From the NCBI GenBank assembly GCA_000181795.3, contig CM012955.1, forward strand, positions 11,699,859-11,763,858: a stretch of 64,000 nt of DNA, given 5' to 3'. A model generated the notes under the pieces. The model worked only from the letters and a program-made list of their open reading frames with translations, made no database searches and had not been told where the DNA came from. The translations under genes were made by a program, and so were the position numbers. This document shows positions 1 through 12,165 of this stretch, piece after piece. Position 1 is the first letter of the stretch. Every line of letters starts with the position of its first letter. This DNA comes from Trichinella spiralis (Eukaryota; Nematoda; Enoplea; Trichinellida; Trichinellidae).

Positions 1-520
1 AATTGCACTTCATTTTGACTTATGCAAATTTTTACAGTAGGAAAATTATTTTGTAGACATTTTTTAATACCAAAGCTTGTTATGGTTAGCATTCGTGATC
101 AGATGTTAAGTTGTGTAACACGTGAAAGTGAGTAATTCAACTTGTTGTTAATTTAAACTGAACAAGTTTCGTGACAGATGAACAGATGAAGTAGATCCAT
201 GTGTATACTATACATACATATATTTTTACGTATAGGAAGCATTGACAAAATGGTGTTTTTTAATATATATATATATATATATCAGTTACTTGAGAGCATT
301 TATTTTCTGTTTTGTTATTTGTATAAATTTAAATATAAATGTAAACAGTCGTTGTTATTAATTGTATTCGATTTAGCTGCTTTGATGTTGATGCTTGTGT
401 GGGTTTCCATGTGTGCAGTAAGATAATGGAACGGAAATTCTACGAAACGCTTTGGGCGGGGTTGTTGATTTAGACAAAAAGTGAAAGCTCGCTTTGTGAA
501 CATAGCTTTTGTTGACGACG
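1..520. other. Left-edge non-coding stretch upstream of ATG4
   Basis: AT-rich sequence with a short TA microsatellite near 263-282. I see no recognisable protein or RNA gene. The last part must carry the promoter or 5' UTR of the ATG4 gene that begins at 521; no TATA element could be assigned with confidence. Confidence 0.5.
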
Positions 521-3368
521 ATGCATCAGCAGATGGATGGAAAAAATGATTTGTCCAACTCGCCGTTGTGTTCAGGTAATGATTTTAAATTTTCAACAAT
601 GCACATAAATGTCAATTAGAGATTAACGCTTTGAACTGTCGCTTCCTTGTTTGCATAGTCACTTTTCATCAGCATCTATGTGGTGCAGTTCAAGGTTGAT
701 TCATTTTTATAATCATTTTCAATTTATTTACAGAAAAATGACATCATTTGATTTGATGTTATATATATACATATATGTATGTGTGGGGTTGTGGGTGTAT
801 ATTAATATTTCTTTGTATGATTAAACCGGCTGTTGTGTCGTGGTATTGATTGTGAATAATTTATGAAAAGAGTTGTCAAAATGGGTTTTCTCAATGTTTC
901 GCGTTCTTTTTTGCATGTAGGCTGAAACGTGATTATTTGTGCCGTTTGATTTATGGCCGGGTTGCATTTCAATGCAGTGCTCGCTTTACTGAATTGTTGT
1001 TGCCAGCTTGACGAATTGTGCGTGCCATTTGCAAAAGTTTATTTATAATTTCCTGTTTGCATTATTGTTCAACATATGCGCATACATTGATGATCCATTT
1101 GCCCGTCCGTCGTTGCACACACATACACACAGTTTACGGTGTTCCTCTTGTATGCAGTTTTAGTGGTTGTTGTTCGTTGAAAAATTTGCATGTTATTTTC
1201 AAGCAGTTTAGAGGTGTAGTAGGTACGGGTAGAGGATAGCAGTAGAGAGAGAGAGACAGGCAGCGAACGAGGGAATTAATGCTCTCTGCTTCTAAATTTA
1301 CACAAAGGACGACAACATTTCAAGTGCTCTTCTGCTGTTGTTAGCTTTTCGTTCAAGTTTCCAAATGATATTTCTAGAAAGCAGTTATTCTGTAATACTA
1401 CTGCTAGTGCTGCTGCTACTACTACTACTGATAACAATAATAATTTTTACCATTTGAATAAATGAAAAAATGTTCGAATTTAATGATGAAAAATTTTCAC
1501 TGCAGAGGACAGTTGGGCGATGGCAACGGACGATTGGTCATCGGATATATTCGTAGTGCCGTCGGATGTGGTTGCGGGCGGTGGCAACGAGACCAGCACG
1601 GCGTCGAAAGAGATGCGCGAAAAGTTGAAATCATTCTACAAAAAGATGCGCTACAGTAAGCGAGCGATTGGAACTGCTCGACGAGGAAATTGTGATCATC
1701 GACTGTGTTGAAGGCTTTTTCCTGAAACAATCAACATCGTTCGATTCGCATTCACCAATTTGGTTGCTTGGCAAACAGTATGCGAAGAACGGTACGACTG
1801 CAGGGGATGATTTTTGCCATGCCGTTTTCTGGACCGTTTGCTTGCAGAACCAAGACCGAACCTTCGACGGGGATTCGATGAAAACAGCGCCGTGGGAAAG
1901 TTGAGCGATTTTTTGGAAGATTTCAGAACTCGTATTTGGTTCACTTACAGGTGAATTTTCATTTTTGCATTTTTTTGCAGCGGTTTTGTTTATTGCTTAT
2001 CTGCAGGCACGGATTTCCATGCATTCCTGGTACGAAGTTCGACAACGATTGTGGTTGGGGTTGTACAATTCGCAGTGGGCAAATGCTGTTAGCCGAAACG
2101 ATGCTTCGGCATTATCTTGGACGAGGTCGGTGATATGAACTTCAAATTACTGATTGATATTGCAATTATTTGATTTTCATTTGTTGATATTATTAACTGT
2201 TTGATAATGTCGATAAGATTCAGATTGGCTTCTTGGTCAGAGTGGTCTGCCTGAAGATGAAGCGTTAATGCATCGTAAAGTGATTGGCTTGTTTTGTGAC
2301 AATTTGACCAGTCCGTTTTCTTTGCACAACTTGGTCCAGGTTGGTCAACAACTGTTCGGTAAACAAGCTGGAAGCTGGTACGGACCGGTCAGTGTGCTGC
2401 AGATACTGCAAGTGGCGATGAACAATGCTATTGAACGGGGTCTGGTCGAAGGACTGGCCGTGCACGTCATTGGTGACGGGGAGCTGATCATCGACGACGT
2501 TGAACGTCTTGGATGTGGGCTGACCTTGGCCCCGGTTCCAAGGCGTGGTCCGGAGAATGATTTGGCCGATCGACAGCCGAAATCTTCTTCGTATTTAGAT
2601 TTGAGACGTCTGACATCGGTCAGCAACGGGGATCTGCTTCCAAGTCATGATGGAGAGTCGATCGGCTCGACCGAATTTGTGGACGAGACCCGCAGCTGGA
2701 GCCGAGGGGTGTTGGTGTTGTTGCCGTTGAGACTTGGCGTGGAAAAATTTAATCAGCTCTACAGTGACCATTTGAAAAGAGTTCTGTCGACGAAATTTTG
2801 CGTCGGCGTGATTGGTGGTCGGCACCACAAATGTTATTATTTCTGCGGTTGGCATACCGACTATTTGATACGTCTAGATCCCCATTATAGTCAACCTGCT
2901 GTCGACGCTACACAGCCTGGCGTATCTCTTCACGTAACGAACATTTGCATTTTTTTTCATTTTGTCTTTTCTTTTTATTATTGGTTATATAGAGTTTTCA
3001 TTGTAAATATCCAAAGAAAACATTAATTGCTGATATTGATCCGTGGTGTTCGATTGGATTTTACATCCGCAACAGGCTTGAATTGCAATCATTTTTGGCA
3101 GATATATCTGAAGTTGGTTTTGAATGATTTGCCTGTTTTATTGATACAGCTGTAAATGGATCATTATGTGAAATTTCATGGACGAATAATTTAGGCTGCT
3201 GCGTATGGATGTTCGTCACCCAAGCATCCGTTGTTTACTATATTGTCGTCTAGAAATGAAAAGCACCGAACACCGATTCGAATGTCAACGAGCTATTTGG
3301 CATCGAATTCAACGAAAAGCACCGCATTGCAGCATTTGGCAGGCAGTCGAGAGTATATTTTCGTGTAG
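521..3368 (+). CDS. atg4: ATG4-family cysteine protease (autophagy)
   Basis: Processes ATG8/LC3-type proteins at their C-terminal glycine and later removes them from lipid. Eight exons join in frame: 521-575, 1506-1655, 1714-1791, 1848-1950, 2007-2125, 2224-2933, 2993-3112 and 3195-3368, giving about 502 aa. The N-terminal part carries the family motif SPIWLLGKQY, then FLEDFRTRIWFTYR. The catalytic cysteine lies in DCGWGC (about residue 148), and the Asp/His pair in LDPHYSQPAV (about 387-389). A segment SFHCKYP then I-DPWCSIGFY matches the family's C-terminal lobe. A low-complexity insert (about residues 270-325, between GLTLAPVPRR and WSRGVLVLLP) lengthens the core compared with the compact ATG4A/B type; size and N-terminal extension suggest ATG4C/D type. 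The start is the first in-frame ATG of exon 1. Family assignment is firm; subtype and the last exon are inferred. Confidence 0.9.
576..1505 (+). other. First intron of ATG4
   Basis: A 930 bp intron between TTCAG|GTAATG and TTCACTGCAG|AGGAC, much longer than the 50-100 bp introns in the rest of the gene. It contains short GAGA, CTA/CTG-type and AC-rich simple repeats near 1115-1135, 1238-1260 and 1400-1443, but no other gene that I can support. Confidence 0.7.
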
Positions 3369-4515
3369 GAAGAAGTAATTTTGGGGAAAAATGAAGAAGA
3401 AAACAATAGAATAATTATTGCTGGGTTCGAAGGTATTCATTAAAAAGCAGCCGTTCAATTCTTAAAAGCAGAAGAAATTTATTTTCAGCGCAACTAGTGT
3501 AAGATGTTTCTTATTCTGTGAATTATTTTTATCATTGAATGAACTGGGGGCAATTTTCTGAAGTAGAACCACAGTGAACCAATATGCCAAGATAGTAGTA
3601 TATCTTCCGAGTATTTCAAAGCGATAAGCTTCTTTTTAGCTGTTATTCCTATGTTAATCATCATCATACCAACTATCATTAGATGATGAACATTATTATT
3701 ATTATTTGTACACTCGATCGAACTTTGTTTTTTAATTTATAATATTTTCAGATGCATGCATATTTGTTGAAAATCGACATTGTTTATCTTATTGTTGCTG
3801 TTCATTTTCGAGAGCGATGACAAAGTCGAATTTTATGCTTATTTTTCATTCATACATCTTTTCTTCTTGATGCAGAATTAATAAAAATTTGAATAAATTA
3901 CATTTCGTGCTCGTTATCTTTGCAATTTCACCATTATTATTTACTTACCTTGATTGGGATGAGATGCAATTAGGTAAACAAAAGGATATTACATTTATTG
4001 AAAAGGAGCATTTATTAATTAACAGTCAATCACTAACGCGTGTAATGACGTATTGTATCAAATATACAACTTGTGCATCGACAATAAAAATCATCGTACT
4101 ATGTAAATGTGGGATGAAAACAAATACTATTTTATTTCTTTTCTTCGAAATACAAATATCATAATATTTATTAATGTTATTATCATCATTATTATTATTA
4201 AGAAACAGATTTGCGAAACTTATTCAGTTCAACACGATAAGAATAAAGTATTTGATGAAATATTAGGAAATCAACAAACGACGATGTTTACATAATTTAA
4301 TAAGCCTTAATATAGCACATCAAAAAGGAGAAGTGGAGAATGTGAGAAACAAGAGGCAGAATTGCATCACCCGCTGGGCTTATATCAATATAAAAATGTT
4401 CATATAACAGCACCCATACATACGTATATATTCCTGCATGCAAGCATACACAGACGTGCGCATACACACACAACACACACACACACACACACGCATACAT
4501 ACATACACATACTGC

Positions 4516-4552
<37 letters not shown>

Positions 4553-4813
4553 CTTTTTCATCTGTTGAAAAATATTATCAAAACATGGACAATGAATGAT
4601 TTCCAAAAATTCTGCCATACAACAACTCCAAATCTGCCTTATTAATAAAATAAAGTCTGCAATATTTTCTCGGCTAACTAAAGAAACATATAAATGAAAC
4701 GAGAAGAATCGCAAGCTGTTTCTTAACATTCGAAACATGATATAATAATAATAATAATGACAGTATTAATAGTAATAATAAACAATAATAATAATTAAGA
4801 TAATTAAAAAGAA
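3369..4813. other. Intergenic: convergent 3' regions of ATG4 and ARID2
   Basis: The two flanking genes converge here, so this holds both 3' UTRs and little else. It is AT-rich, with a CA/TA microsatellite block at 4463-4551 and an AAT-type block near 4740-4800. The short open frames it contains are low-complexity and are not credible genes. Confidence 0.6.
4463..4551. repeat. Microsatellite block, (CA)n then (CATA)n and (TA)n
   Basis: Direct reading shows an interrupted CA run followed by CATA units and an almost pure TA run of about 24 bp. Likely polymorphic in length. Confidence 0.95.
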
Positions 4814-5350
4814 CTATTTTTCAGAATCATCTTCAGACAACAGTTCCGGACGCAAGGCGCCAAGACACTGGGCCAAAGCACGGTTGCATTCCGTGCGACT
4901 GAAAGCCATGTGGACCAGTCGATTTTCAAAAAATAAAATTTTCCTGCGCGCATTTTCTGAATTCATCGCCAAATTGCGCAATACCAACGCGCTCGTAAAG
5001 CGAATACTTTTGGTCACTGGACCTTCATTTTCTTCCTGAGAAATTCAAAAGAATAAACAAACAAACAAACAAGCAAGTAAACAAACACAACAAAGCATTT
5101 TTTACGGGCAGATCTTTGGGCATGTTGACTAGTGTGTGACGTCGAATAGCCGACATTGCCGCGTCTGGTGCGTAACCGGGATGCGGAGGTGCACGCGGTT
5201 CGGGAATTTTACTTCGACCAGTCAGCAGCAATTCGGCTCGGCGCATAGCCGCCGCTCGAAGTACCTGCTCATTACAGTGAACTTCCTACAACACCCAGAA
5301 CAACAAATAATTCACATTATTGTCGGTTATTACAAATCAATAAGTAAATA

Positions 5351-5383
<33 letters not shown>

Positions 5384-8300
5384 AACCTGAACATGGGCAA
5401 CTAATGACCACTTCTTACGAACGGTGTCGTCACAATTGGCCCACATGCACTTTTGGCTGCCACCCGAGATGTGTGATTTATACACATGAATGTTAACACC
5501 TTGAGCACTTTGAAAGAGTCTAAAAATGAGCGAACAAATTTGCTTAGCACCAATTTGCAAATGGAGTGAATTATTCGATTGGAAATTACTGTTTGCACTG
5601 GTTCCACTCGCAAACGTAACGCAAAGCCGCGTTTGCAGCCATCAGTGGGGGCGGAGTTTGCCTCTGGGACAGACGAACGCTGGGCGACGTGGCCGCCAAC
5701 GGTCGCTGTGCTTGCACAACCGACGGCGAGGAAGTGGCCTGACGGGCAGCCGGATTCGAGGTACAAATTATCTGTCGTTTGCGAGTGTCCACCACTTGCA
5801 ACGACGAACAATGATGATCCGCATCGTCGCTGTTGGTCCTTTTGCGAGACACGCCGCCACCGTTCACTGGAACCCAGACCGCGCCGACAGTGTCCGGCTT
5901 GTTCAGCAACACATGCAAATTCTTCTGACCCAACTTGACCGTATCCGTGTCGGGCGTGGCGGCGCGTCGATTTCCATCGGCGTCGGTACCGTTCAACATG
6001 TGCCGATCTTCGTCGAACCGCCGCCGCTGCTGCTGCTGCTGCTGCTCGGGGGGCGGTGGATCGTCGGTGCCATGCCAAGGCAGCTGTGCTTCGGCTGGGT
6101 CGGCGGCGGCGGCAGCTAACGACGACACAGTGCTATTTTCGCCTTCGCTCAAATCGCCATTCGCGTTTACCGCCTTCGAATACACGGCGCCGGTGCTGCG
6201 CGCCGCGGCGGCTTTGTTCTCCACACGCACGATTCGAGCTTCGTGCGCATCGTTAGCTTCGATCAGTGACGTCGCCTCCAACGCCGGATGGCACACCTCC
6301 AGCTGACATTGGCCACTTGCGGCCGGCTGTGAGGACGACACCGTGGAACCATTCAACGATACCGCACCACCACCACCACCACCGCTGGACGACAACCTGC
6401 TGCCACTACTACTGCTGCCCGTACGACAACACGGCTGCTGCTTTTTCTTCACATTCACCGCAGGCACTGCTGCTGTTGCTGCAATGTTCACATCCTGTGA
6501 ACACCCTGACGACGACGCAAACGATTCCGGCGTATTCGGCAAACTGTAACTATCAGTTGTACCGACACTGTCCGGTCGTTTCGGTTCAACACTGCTCGGC
6601 TTGTTGTTCCGGCACAACATCTGCTGCATAATCGGATGCTGCGCGGCTACGGGCGTGGGGCTGGTAACGTGATTACGTTGGGATCCGACGAAACGTATAC
6701 CTTCAATTTGCAACAAACCGCTCTTGCTATTCGGACCTTCCAGTTGGCGTTGTACGCACAACGGAAATAACTGTCTGAAAATGAATGATGAAATCAAATT
6801 TTCCCACTTCCGACAACCAACTTGCATTGGATGATATACGTCACAATTTGCTGAACACGTTTCACAAGGGAAAATAAAAACAAAAGAAAAAGCAATTACC
6901 GAATCAAATTGGAGAATGTGCTAGCTGATACAACAAGCGTCTGACGACCATGCACTGCACGAGCATAAGCGGCGTACAGTTCACCACGCGAAACTATGCT
7001 ATTCGAATCGGCAACACAATTTTCTTTAATCCTGAAAACACCATATCCTCAATATACAAACCTCTGTAAAAACATTCGCAAATTAAACAATAGACATATA
7101 CAACGCTTGGCTTTTTTCCTTTATTTCTTAATTATACCAATCAATTTTTTGTATTCATAAAATTATAGCAAAATTAATTTCTTATTAGAAATTAGAATAA
7201 GCTTACCATTTCAACGCAACTGCTTCGACTTGCTGATCTTGATACACACTGACCGCAGGTCCTTTAAATATTTCAGGTCGTGGCATAGATCGATGCTGCA
7301 ACATGGGTGATGCAGTCAACTGTCGGATATTTGTCTGAACAACAACAGGCTGAGATTGTTGCTGCTGTATTTGCTGCTGCTGCTGCTGTTGTTGTTGTTG
7401 CTGTTGCTGTTGCTGAGAAAAAATCACCGTTGTTGAAGTTGACGGTACGGATTGATAACGTGAATTTGGCAGCCTAACAGTGGTGCAGTTTATAACAGAG
7501 GTACGGATAGACCCCGAGGACGATCCGGCAGACTGAGTGGCCAACGGCGACGGTGTGATAGGCCTGGACCATCGTGCGTTTTGCACTTGACCAAATCTTG
7601 GCGCCATATCACTACGATACGGCTGACCAGGCGGCGGCGCTGCATTCACATGCTGGTGCCTTTTGGCCATCTCAACAATTTGCAAACCTACCAGACCAGC
7701 TGGAGCATATGTAGATGCTTCAACCGTAACCAAATCAACTAATGTTGCTAGTATGGAAAAAAATACAAAATGAGCACACGATGATACATTTTTTTGCAAA
7801 TTTTTGTCACTGAGCTTACCAATTGCGGAGGGCTGTTGAACAATCAAATCGCACACTGCCTCGCCCATTTGGGACAATGATAACATGCACTCCAATGTAT
7901 TCAAGCAGATCAGTACGTCTTTGACAAGTAAACCGTTCACTATGCACCTGATCACATCACTGTCCACAAATTCCAGCATCACCTGCTTATTTTCAGCGCA
8001 ACTGCACAAATGACCAACCACTTCGATTTCTAAACACAATTAATAACAAATTCAAAAAATAAGTGGGAAATAAAAGCAAAAACAACAACACAATTCACTC
8101 ACGTCGAGATAACCGCATGCGATCCTTGGACTGCAAGCCTGAGTAGATGCAAGAAAACAGCAGCTGCGTGGTCGGCGTTTCGATAGAATCTAATCGCCAC
8201 GTCGTTGCCATGAAAGCCATCAAATCGGACGCGTAGCTTACTAACTGACACAAATCACTGTGAATGCCGACCAAAATGAGTCTGCATAATGTTAAAATGT

Positions 8301-11226
8301 ATTATTTAAATATATTTCAAAAAATAACAACAAACAACTCACGTGACCAAGGCTTTGCACGATGCCAACACTTGAACACAGTTTCTTTGCATGGAAAAAT
8401 TACGTAAAATGCAAAATACCTCAAATAATTATAACATTAAATTGAAACGATTACACATATCACTTGGCATTTAAATATATCTACCTGCTGAATGCGTTTC
8501 ATTATTTCGCGCTTTATCTGATCTTGGTCTGAATAAGAAATTTCACATTCGCCTACAACTGCCGCCTCGTCCGGGCCCAACAGTTGGCGTACTTTGTCAT
8601 CCAAAACGTGCTCGTTCCAAAATTCGACAAAACGCCGATTGGTATATTTCAGCCACTGGCCAAAATACACCGCACGATAAGAGCCAGGACCTGAAAATAT
8701 TTTCACATTTACAACAATGTTTCCTAAAAATGAAATTTCACTAAAATTTCAACCACCTTCTTCGAAAATGCCCACATGCGCAAGCAACAAACTAGCCAAC
8801 TGACGAAGATTAATGTCCTCAGCTGTAACACCACCTCCAAAAGAGATCAGCATCAACGTGTTAACAGCAAAATCCACTTCATTCGGCAAACCGGACTCCA
8901 AGCTTCGAACAAAATTGACCGCTGTCGGAAGACAGTTAGCTTGATATTTCGCACCAAAATTAGCAACTAAAATTTGTATAAAGTTTCAATAATAAAAGAA
9001 AAAAAAAACACATAAATAAGTATATTCAACTCACTTGAATTATCATAATAACGACTATTAAAGCCATAACTAGATGATACTTTGCTACGAGAACGGCTAT
9101 AACTACTATCATCTTCGTCGTCTGTATCAGTACCAAATGTAAACTTCTGCTCAAAACGGGCCAAATATCTAATATGCATAAAAATAAACGTCCATCAATT
9201 TTCAAATCATTTTCCCACTTACCGCATATATATCATTCGAAGAGCATAATCAGCCCCAACGCAATCATCACCCAACTGTACTGATGACAATACTTCGTGC
9301 CATTTGTTATGCGTTGAGACCTGCAATGAGTATATATATATACAGTAGAAATGAAAATATCGCAGATTTTATATTTAATAACCAAAGAGTTCTAAGTTAT
9401 ATGCAAAGTAAACATCATTTACCATCTGTCATTCGAAGAAAAACAAAATATATACACACAAACGTACATATATATAAATACTCAGTATTCCACAAATAAT
9501 ATCGCCATTTCTCCATGAACGTTCGTTCGCTCATAACATTTAGATTAATTGAATCTTTAAATATATATATAAAGACTTAAATGCCTTAGTATATGTTTTA
9601 AAATGACGCATTTTACTTGAAAATATGCTTAGTAACATCCATAAAATATCCTATTCTACAAAAATAAACAAAAGAGAACTACAAAATCATATTTTAAAAA
9701 CAATATTGAATCCAGTCAATGTCCAGCTGTAAATCATAAATTAAATTGCAACTAAGAAAGCAAATTTTGAAAGCAATATATTAAATAATAAAACATAATA
9801 AACATAGTGCAACGAAACAACTTGTAAAAATCCGACTTAAGACAAATCTCCACGGCAAGGAGGAGATTGTAAAGCTATTTTTCAAACTTGAAAAAGTTCT
9901 TTTGTTATAGATTATTTTTAACCCAATTTGTTTAATATTTCTCATTTAGTATTATTTATTTTCTATTTACCTAAATAATAAAATATCATTGAATAATCTG
10001 TCTCACCGGAAACAAATTAGAGACAACATCCTGTCAACGTATTAAGCTTGGTTGTTTTTGTATAATTAAAATTCAACACGATTAACTTACGAAAACTCAA
10101 AAATTGCTTCAGTGCAAACAGCTTTATCTACCTCTTAGTAAATTCATATCTAGATCTTTCCTATTGCTACCTCTATTGCATGGAAACGTTTTCACTGAAA
10201 ATTACTTTTCACCTTTTGTTACTTTCAATTTCCATTACTAAAATGCCACCCAATTGTTTAAACTGTTCAAACTTCTCACATAATAATTACTTTGACTATA
10301 AACATGATGAATTATTTAACCCTTATTATCACTTTTTCAATTAGCGGAACTCCATTCTTATTTTATCAATTACATTTCTTGCTGATTACATTTTACCTCT
10401 TCTTACACAGGATAATAAAATATGCTCAACAATATCTACCATAATTACAAACCTGATAATGTGCACGCAAAACCTGATAATAATGATAAATGACTATAAT
10501 ATAAAATATTTTGAAAATGCAATCATTATATTTATAGTTTTTCAGTCAAGAAATCGTTCAGGAATTAATGACAAGCAAGCATATCTCAAACAACGGCATA
10601 CTGTAATAAAAATTGGTCAACAAAAACTGACCACTGTTTCAACGTGAAAATAAATTAACGAACAAAAACTAAAAACTAAAACATAATAGTAGCAATAGCA
10701 ACAAGTTAGTGCCACCCACGCGCTTGCTCGATTGCACAAGCGATGTGTCACCAAGGAACAGACGGTGGTCAAGGAAAACGAGAAAATGAAAATTTGAACC
10801 ATAACCATGTCAAGTGTCTATATCCAAGGACGACCCAATCGCGAAATGTGATTTCAAACGCGCGCTTTACTGTAGTTTGCACGATGAAATGGAATAAGGC
10901 ATGCCAGTGATAACAACATGAATAAATCATTTCACCTTAGACCAGCCACCAAGTTGAGTCACTTGACGATATAATGCAAACAGGTCGATTGGACGTCCAT
11001 TGATCATCGGTACCGTGTGAGGTCCACCTCTAAAATTAAAAATTTATTCAAATAAAAATAAACGCAAACGGAAATTCAAAATATGAAATAAAGTGATTAA
11101 AGTATAAAACAGTTACGCTTTCCGACAGAGGAACGACTGCAACTGAGCGTTGAAAGCTTTCCGCTGCTTGTACAGATGCTCGTCGTCATCGTAGAAAAGT
11201 TCGTTATAATTAATTATGTCGCTCAT
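4814..11226 (-). CDS. ARID2: ARID2/BAF200-like subunit of PBAF (SWI/SNF) remodeller
   Basis: A DNA-binding accessory subunit of the PBAF chromatin-remodelling complex, acting in the nucleus. About fourteen exons read from 11226 (MSDIINYNEL) down to the TAG at 4814, roughly 1,250 aa. In order: an ARID domain (exons near 11120-11226, 10937-11032 and 9223-9320; PIDLFALYRQVTQLGGWSKV); the family motif SGLPNEVDF (about 8900); helical repeat exons near 8101-8690 and 7820-8035; a polyglutamine tract; an RFX-like winged-helix segment (6899-7031, SRGELYAAY); a long Ser/Gln-rich linker; C2H2 fingers (YVCEWNQC; KCMWANC...VAHVQ); and the conserved tail TKSIRFTSALVLRNLA (4965-5010), close to the human ARID2 C terminus. 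Domain order and motifs match human ARID2, though this protein is shorter than the roughly 1,835-residue human one. Some exon edges are approximate. Confidence 0.9.
5351..5381. repeat. (TA)n microsatellite in an ARID2 intron
   Basis: An uninterrupted TA run inside the intron separating the zinc-finger exon from the following exon on the minus strand. Confidence 0.95.
6010..6060 (-). repeat. Coding CAG-type repeat in ARID2 (Pro-Glu-polyGln)
   Basis: On the minus strand this encodes four prolines, Glu, then seven glutamines followed by arginines, within the low-complexity linker of the ARID2-like protein. Confidence 0.85.
7345..7416 (-). repeat. Polyglutamine tract in ARID2
   Basis: A CAA/CAG tract on the minus strand encodes about fifteen consecutive Gln, then Ile and another short Gln run. 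It lies between the helical repeat region and the RFX-like domain. Mixed CAA and CAG codons should make it less unstable than a pure run. Confidence 0.9.
9321..10936 (-). other. Large intron within the ARID domain of ARID2
   Basis: This 1.6 kb AT-rich stretch separates two exons of the ARID domain (…LGGWSK and STHNKWHEVL…). Other introns of the gene are mostly 50-170 bp. I find no nested gene on either strand; it contains only short A/T-rich open frames. Confidence 0.7.
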
Positions 11227-11247
11227 GGATAGAATATGTCAATGGTC

Positions 11248-11271
11248 AGCGGCGAATAAAAAATCGCCGCT
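11248..11271 (-). promoter_or_regulatory. Perfect hairpin in the ARID2 5' leader
   Basis: AGCGGCGA and TCGCCGCT form an 8 bp perfect, GC-rich stem around an 8-nt A/T loop. The stem ends about 22 nt upstream of the ARID2 start codon (11226). On the mRNA strand the loop is U-rich. If this segment is transcribed it would be a stable leader hairpin close to the initiation codon. Function is inferred. Confidence 0.55.
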
Positions 11272-11394
11272 ATTCTCTGCACAGCCAAATAATGCACTTC
11301 TTCTTGATTGGCATAACAGCTGATTATGTGAAATTAAAAAGAACCGAGCCGGCGTCGAACTCTTAAGTAAAATTACATAACATTTTCAGACATA

Positions 11395-11565
11395 AATAAA
11401 TAAATAAATAAACATATGTATACATATATGCATAAATTTATACATGCATAACATACATCATAGATTATACATACATATCTATCTATCTATGGATATATAA
11501 CTATATATATACATACATATATATCTATGTATATGTATATATGTATGTATGTATGCATGCATATA
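11395..11565. repeat. Compound tetranucleotide/TA microsatellite
   Basis: Runs of AAAT, CATA, TCTA and GTAT units interleave over about 170 bp upstream of ARID2. No coding potential. Confidence 0.9.
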
Positions 11566-11689
11566 AACAACAGCAACAATATGGATGCATATGAAAAGAG
11601 AAAAAAAGAACAAAATTACAATATTATTGCAATTCACAGAAAAATATGAAGATCAGAAATTATAAATAAAGAAAAAAATACAAAAAGTC

Positions 11690-12165
11690 AAGAAAACCAG
11701 CGCCAAACGCACGACCTGATTGGCCAACGCGACAAATGAGAAAAAGAAGCGGTGCGTCGCTTCAGAGCCGGTCGCGTGCGTCAGTTAAGCCGGCTGACGG
11801 CTAGTTAGCCAGCGCGACGTCGCTCCAACGGAACGGCCAGAGCAGCTAGCTTTGGAAAAAGTCTTTTAAGCAGAGAAAAGTGACGCACATGGGTAGGCCA
11901 GAGGAAGACGCGTTCAATAGCAGACAGAAGTCGGCTTCGATCGCACGCACGCGCTAGGTTCATTGCTTCACAAAGTCAACAGGCGAAAGCATCAGAGAAG
12001 CGGGCGCCTGTGGGCAAGCGCACTGGACAACCTAGCACCCACACAGCCAGACACTAGCGAGCAGAAACGCCAAATCAAACCAAAACCAAACCACTGCACG
12101 TCCGTCAACAGCCAAAACCACAGGCCAGTACGACTTACGTCTAGCCAACCTGCGCATCATATTAT
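11690..12165. promoter_or_regulatory. GC/CpG-rich island upstream of ARID2
   Basis: Against AT-rich flanks this 475 bp block is GC-rich and dense in CG dinucleotides (for example GCGTGCGTCAG, CGCGACGTCGC, CGCACGCACGCGC). It contains CCTGATTGGCC, a CCAAT box on the minus strand. It lies 0.5-0.9 kb upstream of the minus-strand ARID2 start with no other gene in between, so it is the best candidate for that gene's promoter or first non-coding exon. Open frames inside are short and match nothing I recognise. Role is inferred. Confidence 0.45.

Noticed and set aside
5526-6631. Long plus-strand open frames opposite ARID2
   Set aside because: They mirror the GC- and repeat-rich ARID2 coding exon on the minus strand and show Cys/Arg/His-rich, motif-free translations.
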